DNA of 64,000 bases, from NCBI RefSeq assembly GCF_051020975.1, contig NC_135036.1:5456001-5520000 (forward strand), read 5' to 3'. The translations under genes were made by a program, and so were the position numbers. Source of the stretch: Osmia lignaria lignaria. Taxonomy: Eukaryota; Arthropoda; Insecta; Hymenoptera; Megachilidae. Each line of letters opens with the position of its first letter. Position 1 is the stretch's first letter. Shown here in pieces: positions 49,125 through 60,687 of this stretch. The notes beneath the pieces were generated by a model, which was not told the origin of the DNA, searched no databases, and saw only the letters and a list, made by a program, of their open reading frames with translations.

Positions 49125-49450
49125 TGTATACAGTTATTGATCCCTATACAATGATTGGATCGTTTTATAAAAAAGTAAGAAGTATAATATGTTGCGTTTT
49201 TTGTTCGTCAGAAGACAGACCATGTGGAAATTTCGAAAATTGACTGACGGACCATGGAGAGATCCCCCGAGACGGCGCGCGGACCATGGAGAAAGCCACA
49301 GTTTGTATTTAATTCTGTGCTTGATATTTTCTAAATTTTACACTGTCTTTTTATAAATTATAATTTATTATTATAAGAAACGCATTATATTATATTTTCT
49401 ACTTTTTTAAGGAAAGAGCCAATCATTATAATAGGGATCAATAATTATGA
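49125..49450 (+). mobile_element. TA-type composite MITE with long inverted arms
   Basis: Left arm 'cagttattgatccctataca' with 'atgattgg' and 'aaaaaagtaagaagtataat' mirrors right arm 'attatattttctactttttt' with 'ccaatcattataatagggat'. The middle holds 'ggaccatggagagatccccc' and 'cggaccatggagaaagccac'. The outer GGGTAAC ends are lost. Confidence 0.75.
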
Positions 49451-49842
49451 ACGTTTTTTTCTTTACAATTTCCATATTTCTCTCTCGACGCTTTCGGTTT
49501 TACCACGATAAATCAGCGCGTTCGCAAAATGACTGATGACACGACACGTTCTTAACATTACAAATAAACGAACAATTAACTGGCGATGATTCGAAGACAG
49601 CTTACTTTACTTATCACACACATTATCGTATTATTGCTTGCTCGTCGTTCGGAATCACAGGGACTCAACGTGAACGAGTAAAAAATGTTTCATTTTATCG
49701 TCGATAAAATTACAGTGGAAACGGGTCAATTTATTATCAATCTTCAACACTCAAAAGGGAAATAAAAATATGCTATGAAGAATTGAAATGATTTGACAAG
49801 AAATCGAAGTAGCGAAACTCTCATCTATGTTTCTAAATAATT
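49451..49842. other. Intergenic DNA, nothing recognised
   Basis: Unique sequence between two transposon relics, without an exon. Confidence 0.4.
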
Positions 49843-49844
49843 TA

Positions 49845-50495
49845 TTAGGTTGTTGCAAATCATTAAAAGGATTCATGACAGAAAAGTATCACAAAATAGC
49901 GCTTATGCTGCATCAAATTTAAGATTAAAGTGTAACGAAAATTATAGCATACAGTTTTCATTAATATTCTTAACACAAAATGGCTGATTATCAATTATAG
50001 AAAACAAAAACTGATTTTTAGGTACACATGTTCTGACGCAATTTCATAACATAAAAGTATCCGTGAACAGAACCTATCCAACGTCAATTTGAAGCTTGAA
50101 GTTTGCGCAAAATAACTATATAAACCTTCGATTAATATTCTGAATACAAAATGGCTGATTGCTAGTTATAACAGACAATGGATCAGAGTGAAATTGATGT
50201 ATTGTTCCTTTGCGGATTTCAATTAAAATACAGCAGCAACGATGATGGCCACTGGTAATTTAATGCAATATTTAGAGAGAATTCAGCTAATAAGCATACA
50301 ATACGTTGTTAGTTCAACAAATTTTGAATCAGAATATATAAACCTCCAGAGTACATTGTATATTCAACTAGAATAAGCATTTGCAATCAGTAATAATATA
50401 CAATAATGAATAATCAATAACTTGAAAATAAAGTAATAAATTTTTGAATTAATTGAAGAATATTACATTTTTTTATTTCAATAGCAACAACCTGA
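49845..50495 (+). mobile_element. Mariner-like relic or MITE with TA duplication
   Basis: TA at 49843-49844 and 50496-50497 flank ends TTAGGTTGTTGC and, inverted, TCAGGTTGTTGC (11 of 12 identical). The element is 651 bp, half the size of a full mariner. A block with 'attaatattctgaatacaaa' and 'atggctgatt' is repeated inside (about 49965 and 50130). No transposase frame survives. The ends and TA target fit mariner-family mobilisation. Confidence 0.75.
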
Positions 50496-51555
50496 TAATT
50501 AAAATTTTTCAAATTATTCTCTACATTTCTTCTCTAGTTCCTTTAATAATATAAAATTTTGTACAGGAAAGAAGTAAATTCTTAACAATGGTTCTCTTTA
50601 CAACTTTACCTCCCATTCTTCTAAAATTCAACCTCATTTGTTTCGTTACAATAGCACTGAATTGTTCTGTTCTTTCTTTATCGTGTTCGAAAAATTTCAG
50701 GAAAATTCAGTCTCTATATTACCTCGTTCCCTCTGCAACTCCTTAGACCGAAACTTTCATCACTATTTACACTCTTAATTATTAAATTGAAAAAGAAAAT
50801 ATTCTCCAAATTGTATAGTACAATGTCGACAGCAAGATTAATTCATGCTTCTGTTAAAACGTTGATTACTGTGTTATATAATTAAATAATTAATTAAAAA
50901 AGAAGGAAAAATTTTGAATTTTGGAAAGCTTGAGTTTGGAATTTAATAATTTCGCCCTTGTAATTTTAAATTCTTTTTTCTAATTAATGATGAATTACTA
51001 CTAGAATTAATTTCTGAATTTTATTTAACTAATTTTCAAATTTTAATTATCACCTGTAACATAATATACGCTATCCTGTGACAATAATCAAAAAGTTAAT
51101 TAATTACAAGTTCGAATATATCTTAATAAACATTCATTTTTACAGCAGCAATCAACGTGTTAATTAGTCCTATCAAGACATTACTTCACGCAATTTACAG
51201 ATCGAATTCCCGGTGAATTGAAGCACACGTTTTTAGCTACTTCGATCATTGAATTTCGTCGTTAACAGTTTGTCACCGCCTGCTCTCGTCGTTGTCCACG
51301 TTAGCTTGATGACACTAATTAGTCGTGACAATTATCCTTATTGGGGGCCTGTCCCGCTTATCCATCCGCTTGATCGCTTCTATCGCGTGATTTCTAGCGG
51401 AAAATCAGGCGTCTTTGATTTTCGACCATTCTATTACCTTTCTGAGAGAAGAATTCATTTCACTTTGATGTCTGTGATATGTTAAGATGGGTCGAAATGA
51501 TCATTCTCTTTGATTTATTAATTTTTCAACGAAGCAGCTGGATCATTTAAGACCT
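50496..51555. other. Intergenic DNA, nothing recognised
   Basis: Mostly AT-rich. A GC-richer patch at 51190-51480 has a 78-codon plus-strand open frame without a domain. Confidence 0.4.
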
Positions 51556-52072
51556 GAGTTGGGAATTACTTAAAATAATCTTCTGACAAATATTTTGGCT
51601 AAATCGGAAATATTGAAGAATAAGACATAAATTATTTATTGCAATAAATTTTATCTGGAATAAAAACTTATTCGAATAATTAAAACAACAAATAATTAAA
51701 AATTTAATTAGTTATTTGATAATTTTATTTGAAATAGAAATGTTTTTAAATTAAAAATTATTTCCACTATAACAAATCACTAAAGTATTGAAATACCAAA
51801 CCTTAGAATATTAAAATATTAAAAATATCTTTAAGTGTAAAATAAAAATAAAAATATTAACCCCTTGTTATTAATTACTCCAAGGCACTGACAGGCTTAA
51901 TTCAATTTTGCAAATTTACCAGCAGATGCTTAATTTTACCAAATCATTATTTGCAAAAAATTTCAAAATCACTCCTATTTTGCATTTTAAATTTTCATTC
52001 AAAGAAACAATTGTTTTATGATTTGAAAATATTTTCATTTATTGAAGATTATTTAAAATAATACCCAACTCT
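51556..52072 (-). mobile_element. Long-TIR MITE copy, enlarged
   Basis: The left end 'gagttgggaattacttaaaa', then 'taatcttctgaca', pairs with the inverted right end 'agagttgggtattattttaa', then 'ataatcttca'. The middle is longer (517 bp) than in other copies and includes unrelated AT-rich sequence, probably a secondary insertion. Confidence 0.7.
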
Positions 52073-53235
52073 GTGACCCAGACCCAATTAGATTATTAAA
52101 ATAAATCAGATGTCAATAATTTTCCTAAAGTCTCAATAAAAATTATACAACATAATATTTTATAATGATTTATATCAAAATTGTTTAATTATTCAAGAAC
52201 AAATGGCTCGGTTATTCCTAACTCAGTTGTTACAAATTGTTAGAAGTCTTAAGAAATATTACAGAAGGCATAATTTAACCAAGACAGAAATTACCTTAAC
52301 AAATTTCTCACCGAGGAACGTTTCTCGAATAATTATACTTCACTCGAAGCTGTGTACATATACTCATATTTGTACGTTTTCTAAAGCCAATATTATTTCT
52401 GCAAACTCTTAATTTTTGATTGTGTTGCAGAGTAGATTCCATTAAATTAACACTTCCCTATGAGTATAAATATTTAACTCGTTAAACACAAACTATTTTA
52501 CATACCACGGAACCGTAAGACTCTATTTACATGAAAATGAAAAACGAGTCTAAGCAAAACATTCAAAATTCAAAAATGAAATAGAATAAATAGAAATAGA
52601 AAAATGAGAAGCAATACTAAAATTTTAATTTAACTTTCTTTTTTTAAATATTATATTACTTTTTCCAAATTTCATTTTTTTCAAATTATTTCAATTTGAA
52701 TTCTTAACAAAACTGTTTCGACCAACAAACCACGTTCTATAGATTTCTTTCATCTTTTTTTTTCTTTCATGGATTAGCAATCGCAAAAAAGCGTTGCTGC
52801 GGGCGTTTTGTGCAATAACCAGCATAAAATGTGCAGTCGTAAAAAACTCGTAAAGAAATCAACGTCAGTTCGTTTACCAGTAGCCGAGTGAACTTGATTG
52901 TTTGAACTATGAACATGTGTACTTACGTATGACTTGTTTTATAAAATAAAAATAAACTGAATTTATTGTTTCGATCACTCAAACGATTTGTATTAGAAAT
53001 CCAATAGACAGTGGTTTGACAATATCGTTAATAATTTTCATATTCGTCTTCGCTCATAATTAATTACCTAAATTTTTGCATAAATATTAACTAACAATAA
53101 GCTTTTACCTTTCGTATGTGTACGGGTATTGAATTTAACATTTCGGGTACCCGTACACCTCTTGTTTCAGTCAATCACTGATTTTCATAGAGAAATGATC
53201 CTTTTATGAATTTTATGGGCTGTGCTCAGACGAAT
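52073..53235. other. Intergenic DNA, nothing recognised
   Basis: AT-rich unique sequence. 'gtgtacgggtattgaattta' and 'atttcgggtacccgtacacc' at 53117-53158 form a small imperfect hairpin. Confidence 0.4.
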
Positions 53236-53236
53236 C

Positions 53237-54155
53237 ATTTTTGAACCACAGGTGGTCGGAGCATGATTGGAGTGTGCGATACACCGACTACTCGCGAAAC
53301 ACTCGCGGATCACTCGCGATATGGATTTTTAAAATAATAATATAACACCGGAAAGTGATCGGGCCGTGGGTGGAATGTGTGACAGGCGGACAACTCGCGG
53401 AGTACTTGCGGACTACTCGCGATATGGATTTTTTAAATAATAATATAACATTGGAAAGTGATCCGCGAGTGGTCCGCGAGTGGTTCGCTAGTGGTCGGAC
53501 TACTCGCGATATGGATTTTTTAAATAATAATATACCATTGGAAAGTGATCCGCGAGTGGTCCGCGAGTAATCCGGAAGTGATCCGCAAGTGGTCGGCGTG
53601 TCAGACTACTCGCGATATGGATTTTTTAAATAATAATATACCATTGAAAAGTGATCCGCGAGTGGTCCGGGAGTAGTCCGCAAGTGGTCCGCGATTAGTC
53701 CGCGAGTGACCCGCGAGTGGTCGGCGTGTCGGACTACTCGCGATATGGATTTTTTAAATAATAATATACCATTGGAAAGTGATCCGCGAGTGGTCCGCGA
53801 GTAGTTCGGAAGTGATCCGCAAGTGGTCGGCGTGTCGGACTATTCGCGATATGGATTTTTAAAATAATAATATAACACCGAAAAATGATCCGCGAGTAGT
53901 CCGCGAATGGTCAGCGTGTCGCACATTTTGCCCACGTCCGCCCAACCACTTTCCAATGGCAGGTATATTATTATTTAAAAAATTCATATCGCGAATGGTC
54001 CGCGTGTCGCACATTCCAACCACCGCCCAATCACTTTCCGATGTTATATTAATATTTAAAAGATCCATATCGCGAATAGTCTGCAAATGGTCGTCTTATC
54101 GCCCATTTCGACCACAGCCCGCCCGCCTTTTCATCGTCCAGATGTGGTTCAAAAG
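53237..54155 (+). mobile_element. Foldback satellite element (actcgcgatatgg family)
   Basis: Six direct units of about 88-128 bp begin 'ctcgcgatatggatttttta' at 53312, 53415, 53503, 53609, 53737 and 53844 (the sixth starts 'ttcgcg'). Two inverted units follow with 'atatcgcgaatggtccgcg' and 'atatcgcgaatagtctgc' at about 53988 and 54069. Inside each unit an 11-bp subrepeat (gtccgcgagtg) varies in number. The outer ends share 'ttttgaaccaca' in inverted orientation. This organisation resembles foldback transposons (inference). Confidence 0.7.
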
Positions 54156-54159
54156 TGGT

Positions 54160-54560
54160 TCTTCTCAGCGCGGCCTCAATTCACTTTTAATGACCAAGCA
54201 AGCATATATAATGAAAGAAAATGAAAACCAAGGATAACGGCTGAAATATAATCAAGCTTTATTTTCATCGAACCGATACAAAAAAAGAGATGAAATACGA
54301 AACAAGGAATATTCCATAAACACATCTTCGTTGTTAAAAAATGTGGATGATTTACATGCAGATATGTGGGGAAATTGATTTGTACATGAATACTTTAAAA
54401 TTTCTTTAACAAAACAAACTTAACATCACTTTCAAACAGGAAAGTTCACAAAATGAAAAATCAATCGATGATTATCACAAAATCGCAATCGAACTGAATA
54501 AATTCGTATCACACAATCTTAACGATGAGACGAATCAAATTTTTCAACCTTCGTATTGTA
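54160..54560. other. AT-rich DNA, possible 3' end on minus strand
   Basis: An AATAAA on the minus strand lies at about 54260 (read as tttatt on the plus strand). No coding exon can be tied to it. Confidence 0.3.
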
Positions 54561-54622
54561 GGTATTTAATGGAGGGGGAAAGTGGGCGAGTCGCCCCGGA
54601 CGCCCTTAGTTCGGATCGGTGA

Positions 54623-54636
54623 CCGCCAGGTGGCGT
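54623..54636 (+). promoter_or_regulatory. CTCF-like site
   Basis: CCGCCAGGTGGCGT matches the core insulator consensus CCASYAGRKGGCRS at 12 of 14 positions. It sits in a short GC-rich island (about 54570-54680) between the foldback satellite and the Octbeta3R 3' region. CTCF is conserved in many insects. Binding here is a hypothesis. Confidence 0.4.
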
Positions 54637-54689
54637 CGGGATTTGATCTGTTTTCTCGCTAGCGGTCCCCCGGCATGCGATTCAAATGT

Positions 54690-56930
54690 GTCTCAAATGA
54701 GCCGTCTCAAATTATTCCGTAACTATTTATGATACAAAATATTGTTGATATGGAAATTGCACGGTAAAATGGGAACTATGTTTTGGCCAAAGTGAAAAAT
54801 CTTTTGCATTATTAGTTTAAGAGATAAGATGGTCAAATTTTGTTTTCTAAATGGAACCATATATTTTTTTTCAGATCATGTTATAATGTTTCTCAAGACG
54901 AATTCATTAAGCTTTAATATATACGCTTGATTTTAATTAATTTTCAAGATATAACGTTTACAAATTTCTCGATTTTCAGTAGATACGTCTTGGTTTGAGT
55001 AGCAAGTCGTAAAAGTGGCCCTAGTGTTGCGGCAAGTGCCACAGCGGGGGTGTACGCTAGGAACGGCAGACCCAAAGAATAAAAAACCGCAACAACAGGG
55101 CCGTATACGAGTTCCGAAAAGCGGGGTTGTGGGCGTCTGGGGCAGGGACGACCCTGAGAAGAAACGCCTTTTTCTCTCCCTACAGTATAATTATAAAAAA
55201 GAAAGATAAAATCATCAAACACGGTTTGATATTTTCCTAATTACAGAATATAAAATGTTGCGTTTCGAAGAAACAATGAATTTTTCAATGAAACGCGACT
55301 TTTCGATACACTTTCCGTTCATCGCTGATTTATTTGATATTATTCACGCAGACTACATAATTTTCTCCATGAGAAAGAAAAGAAGACACCGTCTTTTTCT
55401 TTTTTTTTTTTCGATAAACGACGCTGATATTTACAAGCTATTTACAAAATGTGTGTAACGATGATATTCACGAATTCTATCACAGAGAAACGATGATCCG
55501 TATGAAAAGTTAAAAAGAGAAACAAACGAAAATAAAATAATAACACGGTAAACAGGATAAACAGTGTCACGGATAAAATTGTCAGACTTCAATAACGAAA
55601 CGAATACGCAATAATCGACGTTTCAACGATGAGGTATAAATTAATTTAACGTTAATTAACGACTTAAACTACGCGTACGTGTAGGAATTAAATTACTGCC
55701 AAGCATTACCTAACGAAGCAATATTATTGCATTGTTTTTTCCATTTTTTTTCCCTTTCGATTCCATTTCTTAGCAGGAAATTCAGATTACAATATTTTAT
55801 TTATTTTTCGCAAGATTTGCACGACTCTAAAGACATTAATTTGTTTCAATATTTTTCAAACACCTTAGTGGAATTTTCTGTTTATATTGAACTTTAATTG
55901 TATTAATATTTGCCAAAGTGAAGTAAATTTTTAATAAAAATTAAATAATTTTTTGGAACCATAAAATATATCTCGCCATAAGATACTTGGTTTACAGTTT
56001 AATTAATTGTTTCTAAAAATGATGCAAAATTTTCCACGAAGTTTTCAATTGAAGTAAACTAAAAATTACAAATTCAATTATCCCTATTGTCGTTTTTAAA
56101 AATTTTAAACAATTGCAATTTCTTCGAAGGAAGCTCATTTTGATGTTCGTAACAAGAAATTATTGATATGTTTGTGACTATAAATATCTGTTTGCTTAAA
56201 ACCAAATTAACAATGAATTATAAATACTATCTCGATAAAATATAAAAGTTTCTTAGAAACAGGCGCGATCATAAAATAAACAATCAAACATGAACAATAA
56301 CAATGATTATAAATTATACACGGTCTTACGAAAATTTTCAAATCACCCAGAGCGATTTGATTAATTTATACAAATATTCCAAACATTCAATTAATCAGAT
56401 AATAAATATATGTATATATAAAAAAATTCTAAAATCGTGTTATTTCGATCGTCAATCATCAAAAGTGATTATCTAATCGATTTGTGTTTATTTATTGCTT
56501 CCGCGTACCCATCAACCGATCCACTTGATCATCAGAAGCATGCTCTCGATCTGCCAATCAAACTCAAAAGCCTATTCCACGAATACGAGATTCTCTCCTC
56601 TTCTTCATTATATTTGCATTCGTCTGAGAGAAAACGCAACAGAAGCGAGTTGAAGAGGGACTCGAGTTCCATATAACACTCTTGGCCACCCAATAGGACT
56701 CGTTTGTTCGAAATTCATTGAATCTAGACGGAAAAGACCTATCACCCCCCTTTAGAAACATCTTTCTTCATCCAGACGAAGGGTACAGCTTGGAAATAGC
56801 TTCATGAACGAAATTATCCCTTGATTTCCGGTATTTTTTTTTAGAGGTTCGTTGATTGATCGATCCCAGCTCGAAGCGTGTCTTCTTATCCATGGAAAGT
56901 TCACTTAAAAATACTATCTTTGGCAATGAT
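54690..56930. other. AT-rich DNA, possible Octbeta3R 3' flank
   Basis: A GC-rich pocket at 55005-55160 is open on both strands with no recognised domain. The remainder resembles untranslated or intergenic DNA, with an open frame at 56437-56676 that is not convincing. Confidence 0.35.
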
Positions 56931-56931
56931 G

Positions 56932-57476
56932 ATGCGTGTACAGTATCGAGCATAGATGCTTCCCTAGGGAAAATGGCGATACAAAGAAAAAAGGCTCCAC
57001 TACTCGTGATAATACTCCAAAGTCACATTATATTATAATTAAGACTGATTTAGGAAATTTGAATAACTAAAAGATTTGAGTAATAAATAAAAATTCCCTA
57101 TATCGCCATTTTTTCTAATACAGTACCTAGCATGGGGCTATCCCCTAGAGAAAATGGCGATATAGGGGAAGAAGTCTGCATATAATTAAAGGTGATTTGG
57201 ATAACTTGTATAACTAAAAGATATTAATGAATTAAAATTCCCTACATCGCCATCTTTCGTAGTACAGAAGCGAGCATGGGGCTCTGCCCTAGGGAAAATG
57301 GCGATACAAAGGAAAAAGAATCCAGTTACCGAATATTATAATTATGGTTAATTTAGAAAATTTGCATACCTAAAAGATATGGATAATAAATAAAAATTCC
57401 CTACATCGCCATTATTCCTAGTACAGAACCGAGAATGGGGTTCTTCCCTAGGGGAAAAATGGCAATATAAGGCACC
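56932..57476 (+). repeat. Tandem repeat with hairpin-forming units
   Basis: Four units start with 'acagtatcgagcat', 'acagtacctagcatgggg', 'acagaagcgagcatgggg' and 'acagaaccgagaatgggg' at about 56939, 57119, 57264 and 57423. They share 'ctagggaaaatggcgata', 'aactaaaagat' and 'attccctacatcgccat'. The last unit is truncated. Period is about 145-180 bp. Sequence joining adjacent units folds as strong hairpins. Confidence 0.85.
57096..57167 (+). other. 72-nt hairpin with 22-bp stem
   Basis: Arms 57096-57117 and 57146-57167 are complementary at 21 of 22 positions around a 28-nt loop. This is the size and shape of a small RNA precursor. It also follows simply from the inverted halves of the tandem unit. 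No evidence for transcription is available. Confidence 0.5.
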
Positions 57477-57658
57477 ACTTGCCTATAAACATTTACTCGC
57501 CAAGATTTTGTTGCTTGTCGAGAACGATAATGTTTCGTATAAGCTAGGGAAAGTGCGTGACTCTCGAATATTATAGCAGGTTATGGTTATTGGCCTTCGT
57601 CCCCTCGCATGGCCATTTTCCCTGTGAAAACCTACCTATTATTATACCTTTGTATTCG

Positions 57659-57854
57659 TTACCCGATTCCCGTGTGTCCCTGTGCTTTTCGGCAGCGTGT
57701 GGTTTCGGTTTCTGCAGCAATTCTATCGGTTGATCCCTCTGCTTTTAGGGCCAACGTGATGTAACTCGATGAGACCGATGCTTTCGTTTGAGTTCTAGCT
57801 TCAGCGAAACGTTTGACGATTCGAAATCGGACATGAGATCTCATTAGTGTCATT
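57659..57854 (-). CDS. Octbeta3R: Candidate alternative C-terminal exon of Octbeta3R
   Basis: This open exon follows a possible acceptor (atgttcag) and lies 1.8 kb downstream of the TM7 exon on the same strand. If the AAG|GTACGA donor at 59644 is joined to 57854, the frame stays open. The C-terminus changes from LRYDLV to LRMTLMRSHVRFRIVK and continues for about 60 residues, rich in Ser, Thr, Arg and Lys, ending GHTGIG and TAA. The combined CDS (989+231+196 nt) is 1416 nt, divisible by three, giving 471 aa. Base composition is closer to coding than the flanks. The polypyrimidine tract before the acceptor is poor, and I recognise no family match for the tail, so this remains a splice hypothesis. 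It could instead be non-coding sequence that happens to be open. Confidence 0.4.
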
Positions 57855-59643
57855 CTGAACATTTATACACCGTAAAATTAATTTTCTGAATGTTTTACAT
57901 TCGATAGTGTTTTAAACATCTCCTAGGGAATTTTTTGTTACTTTTCTAATGTCGTCATACGTTGCTTGATGATTGCTATTTCTCTGTCACGATCGAACAC
58001 CACACGAAACCGTTGAAGAATGTTGAAAAAGAAACGCGAGTACTTGACGAGATTCTTCGTTTCAGTTTCATTTTCATTTTTGGCAAGATGGCGGAGAATC
58101 ACTCGAGGCGAACTACACGTTCTGTACGTATATAGTCGACGATTCTGTACGCGCCCATTTTTGTTGCATACGTATAGGCAACGGTACCGATGTCTTAGGT
58201 GGGTGTACGTATTTATACGTGTCTTTTACGCGGATGCAGCTTTTACGGTACAAAGATGACACTCTCATCTCAGAGACTGCTACCAAACTCGCTCGATCTT
58301 CGTCGGTCGACGTGCTTCATGTACGTCTCCGAGTATATACTTTTAGTGCGGTCGTCGTACCTGAAAAAAGAAACGAACAATCGCACCAATACGTTTTGTT
58401 CAAACTAGCAGCTTTCATGCAGGTTAAGATTGGAATTGTTCGTTGCTCAGATTCGCTTAAACCCTTTCCTAGCTATAGATGTATTTTTGTCCATTAATTG
58501 ACACGTTCAAAATGTGTAACAATACTAAAAATTTAATAAAAATTGACAAAAATAGAAAACTTCGTCAAAAGTGTAACATTTAGCATAGAAAGGGTTAATT
58601 AATGAGTAGTGATGGGTTTAAGCTGATTCGAATTTTCTTGTTTGAAACATCATCTATAAAGTTTAACCTCATAATTTTCTGTATTACATTATCACTATAA
58701 CAGTAACGCTATATCGAGTTAAAAATCACGCAACATATATAATAATACGCGAATTGCAAATTGTTGCAACAATATGTTTTCGTTACGCGTTCATTCGCGC
58801 CGCTTTCCAGTAATTTATTTTCATCGCCGCTGTTTTACGATCGAAGTTCGAACGGTCTCTAAAAAAATACGATAATGAAAAATCAGAATGGTGAACCATA
58901 TTTCATCGAAAGTTGTGTTTTAATTTTCCCACAGCTACGCACCTTTAATATCCGTTACTCGTCGATCGATTGCTGTTTGTTTAAACAAAAGAAAAATAAA
59001 CTTTTCGTATATTCGAATCACAGCGAAAACAAGCCGGCGGATTTTACCGAGTCAACTTTTATCGGGGATACATTTTCATCAAGGTAAACACAGGACGGTA
59101 GATGTATTTTAAAGATGGCTTTTGGTGTTTGCAATTTCCGCGTGAGATAGGGGGTTAACTTGGTCGTAAAATTTTGCGAAAAATATATTGGAACGACGCA
59201 AAGTTCAAACGTCGAACGATAGCAAACTTTTCAGTTTTAGGATAATCGAAAAAAAAAACTATAATAAAGTATACTTTCGAAATGAAATTGTGTTACTATA
59301 AATCTTTGCATACACGAAATGTTAGGGTCCACCACATGACTAATAATTTAATTAAAAAATATTTCACATGAAAATTTTCGCTGATCTCATATACGTGATT
59401 CTGAAATTATTGGATTATTGGAAAATTATTGCAAAAATTCACTTTATAAAAATATCTGAATAAAATATCAATTTCCAGCCGACCAGAATATTTCTCCTTC
59501 TATTTCACCTGGTTTGCATGAGAATAAAGCTTCGAAGAAGGCAGATTTCAACAGGAAAGGAAATAGAAATGGAGATAGAAAGGGGGTAACAAAGAAAGCG
59601 ATAGAATGTAGTGCGTACCTCGATGTGTCAGACCAGATCGTAC
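57855..59643 (-). other. Octbeta3R: Possible alternative intron or 3' flank of Octbeta3R
   Basis: If the alternative tail is used this is an intron (GTACGA donor, ttcag acceptor). Otherwise it is 3' flank. Its part at 57990-58450 is GC-richer, carries an 'aagatggcgg' motif near 58085 and open frames on the plus strand with no recognisable domain. A TTAA-bounded short repeat lies at 58457-58598. Nothing else is recognised. Confidence 0.4.
58457..58598 (+). mobile_element. TTAA-bounded short MITE, 142 bp
   Basis: The left end TTAAACCCTTTCCTAGCTA and the inverted right end TTAACCCTTTCTATGCTA are similar, with TTAA at both sides. The middle is AT-rich and non-coding. Confidence 0.65.
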
Positions 59644-59874
59644 CTTAGGGACGGCCGACGGAAGTCGAGCGCCTCGAGATCGGACGGCTCTCGTCTGCAG
59701 AGCGAACAGAAAGCGCACTGCAGTGTATTCTTAAAGGCTTCTCGGAAGTCACGGTTAAAGTACGCGTAGATCAGCGGATTCAGCGCCGAATTCGTGTATC
59801 CGATCCAGAAGAGTAACGCGATCACGATGTCAGGACACGGACAAGAGTCGCCGCAGAGTGTCGTGATAACGTAC
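59628..59874 (-). CDS. Octbeta3R: Octopamine beta receptor 3-like, TM7 and C-terminal exon
   Basis: The exon starts after a ctgtctgtag acceptor. Joined to the upstream exon it reads FFLWYVITTLCGDSCPCPD, then TM7 with FWIGYTNSALNPLIYAYF, which holds the NPxxY motif. Helix 8 (NRDFREAFKNTLQCAF) and a Cys-rich possible palmitoylation site (CSLCRR) follow. The tail ends RRPSLRYDLV and TGA. The two exons total 1236 nt, that is 411 aa plus stop, a normal length for a compact insect beta octopamine receptor. An AAG|GTACGA donor lies inside the final codons (after 59644) and a GAG|GTACGC donor lies just past the stop. This suggests that the tail is alternatively spliced. Known honeybee beta-3/beta-4 receptors are reported as splice forms of one gene (recalled from the literature). 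Confidence 0.92.
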
Positions 59875-59972
59875 CTACAGACAGAAATTTTCACTCACAA
59901 CGTTGTTCGAAATTTTCCACTCGACAGTTTAACCCTTTGAACACGGAGAACCTTACTCTGTTCGTTCGTACA

Positions 59973-60300
59973 GAGTTGGATATTATTTCGAATGATCTTC
60001 TGATACATATTTTGAATAAAATGAAAATATTTATAAAATTAAATTTCATTTTTTCTTTGAATGAAGCTTTGGATAAAACTAAATTATTTGGAAATAGTGA
60101 ATAATTTTTAATTTGAAGAAAGTTTTACTTGGAATGAGCTTGAATTTTCTGTTGTTTTTATTTATTTATTTTTTATTATTTATTATTTTAATAATTCGAA
60201 TGGCTTTTTATTCAGAATAAAAATTTATTTCTTATTCTTGAATATCTTCAGTTTAGTCGAAATTTGTATCTGAAGATTATTTAAATTAATGGCCAACTTT
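59973..60300 (+). mobile_element. Long-TIR MITE copy in Octbeta3R intron
   Basis: The left end 'gagttggatattatttcgaa', then 'tgatcttctgatac', pairs with the inverted right end 'aaagttggccattaatttaa', then 'ataatcttcagatac'. Similarity continues inward (tttgaataaaatgaaaatat). It is close to the copy at 13884-14240. Confidence 0.75.
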
Positions 60301-60687
60301 ATATCAGCAAAAGAAGTTTTTCGAAAAACAAATTTTTCAAAGTTTCGAGAATAAGAAATTGGAAATGATTTAAGAAAAAGTACTTAAGTAGTACAAAGGA
60401 ATGCTTTTCTGATAACGAGCAAAATAATGGAAATTAAACATTGTTTTACGCAAACTGCTTATTCCTCTGGACGTATTTACTTAATTGTGTTTTCTTATCC
60501 TAACGAGAGTAATTGAATCCATTATACGAACGCGATGCTCGTGTGCGTCACGAATCTTTTCAATTTCCATGTTACATCAAATGAACGACTATCTAGCAGT
60601 CACAATTATTGTAATCGACAAAAATGAAAAGGAAATTGCAATTAGATATATTTTGTCTCAAAGAGGTTCATACCATAATCATTGACA

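Noticed and set aside
53355..53570. 71-codon open frame with repeated peptide RDMDFLNNNI
   Set aside because: It is a by-product of the satellite unit. The peptide repeats follow the DNA repeats exactly and the antisense arm gives the same string.
53300..53930. Regularly spaced repeats suggesting a CRISPR array
   Set aside because: Units are 88-128 bp and spacers are not unique, part of the array is inverted, and this is animal nuclear DNA.
55015..55222. GC-rich open frames on both strands
   Set aside because: No domain or family resemblance, and the segment is under 250 bp.
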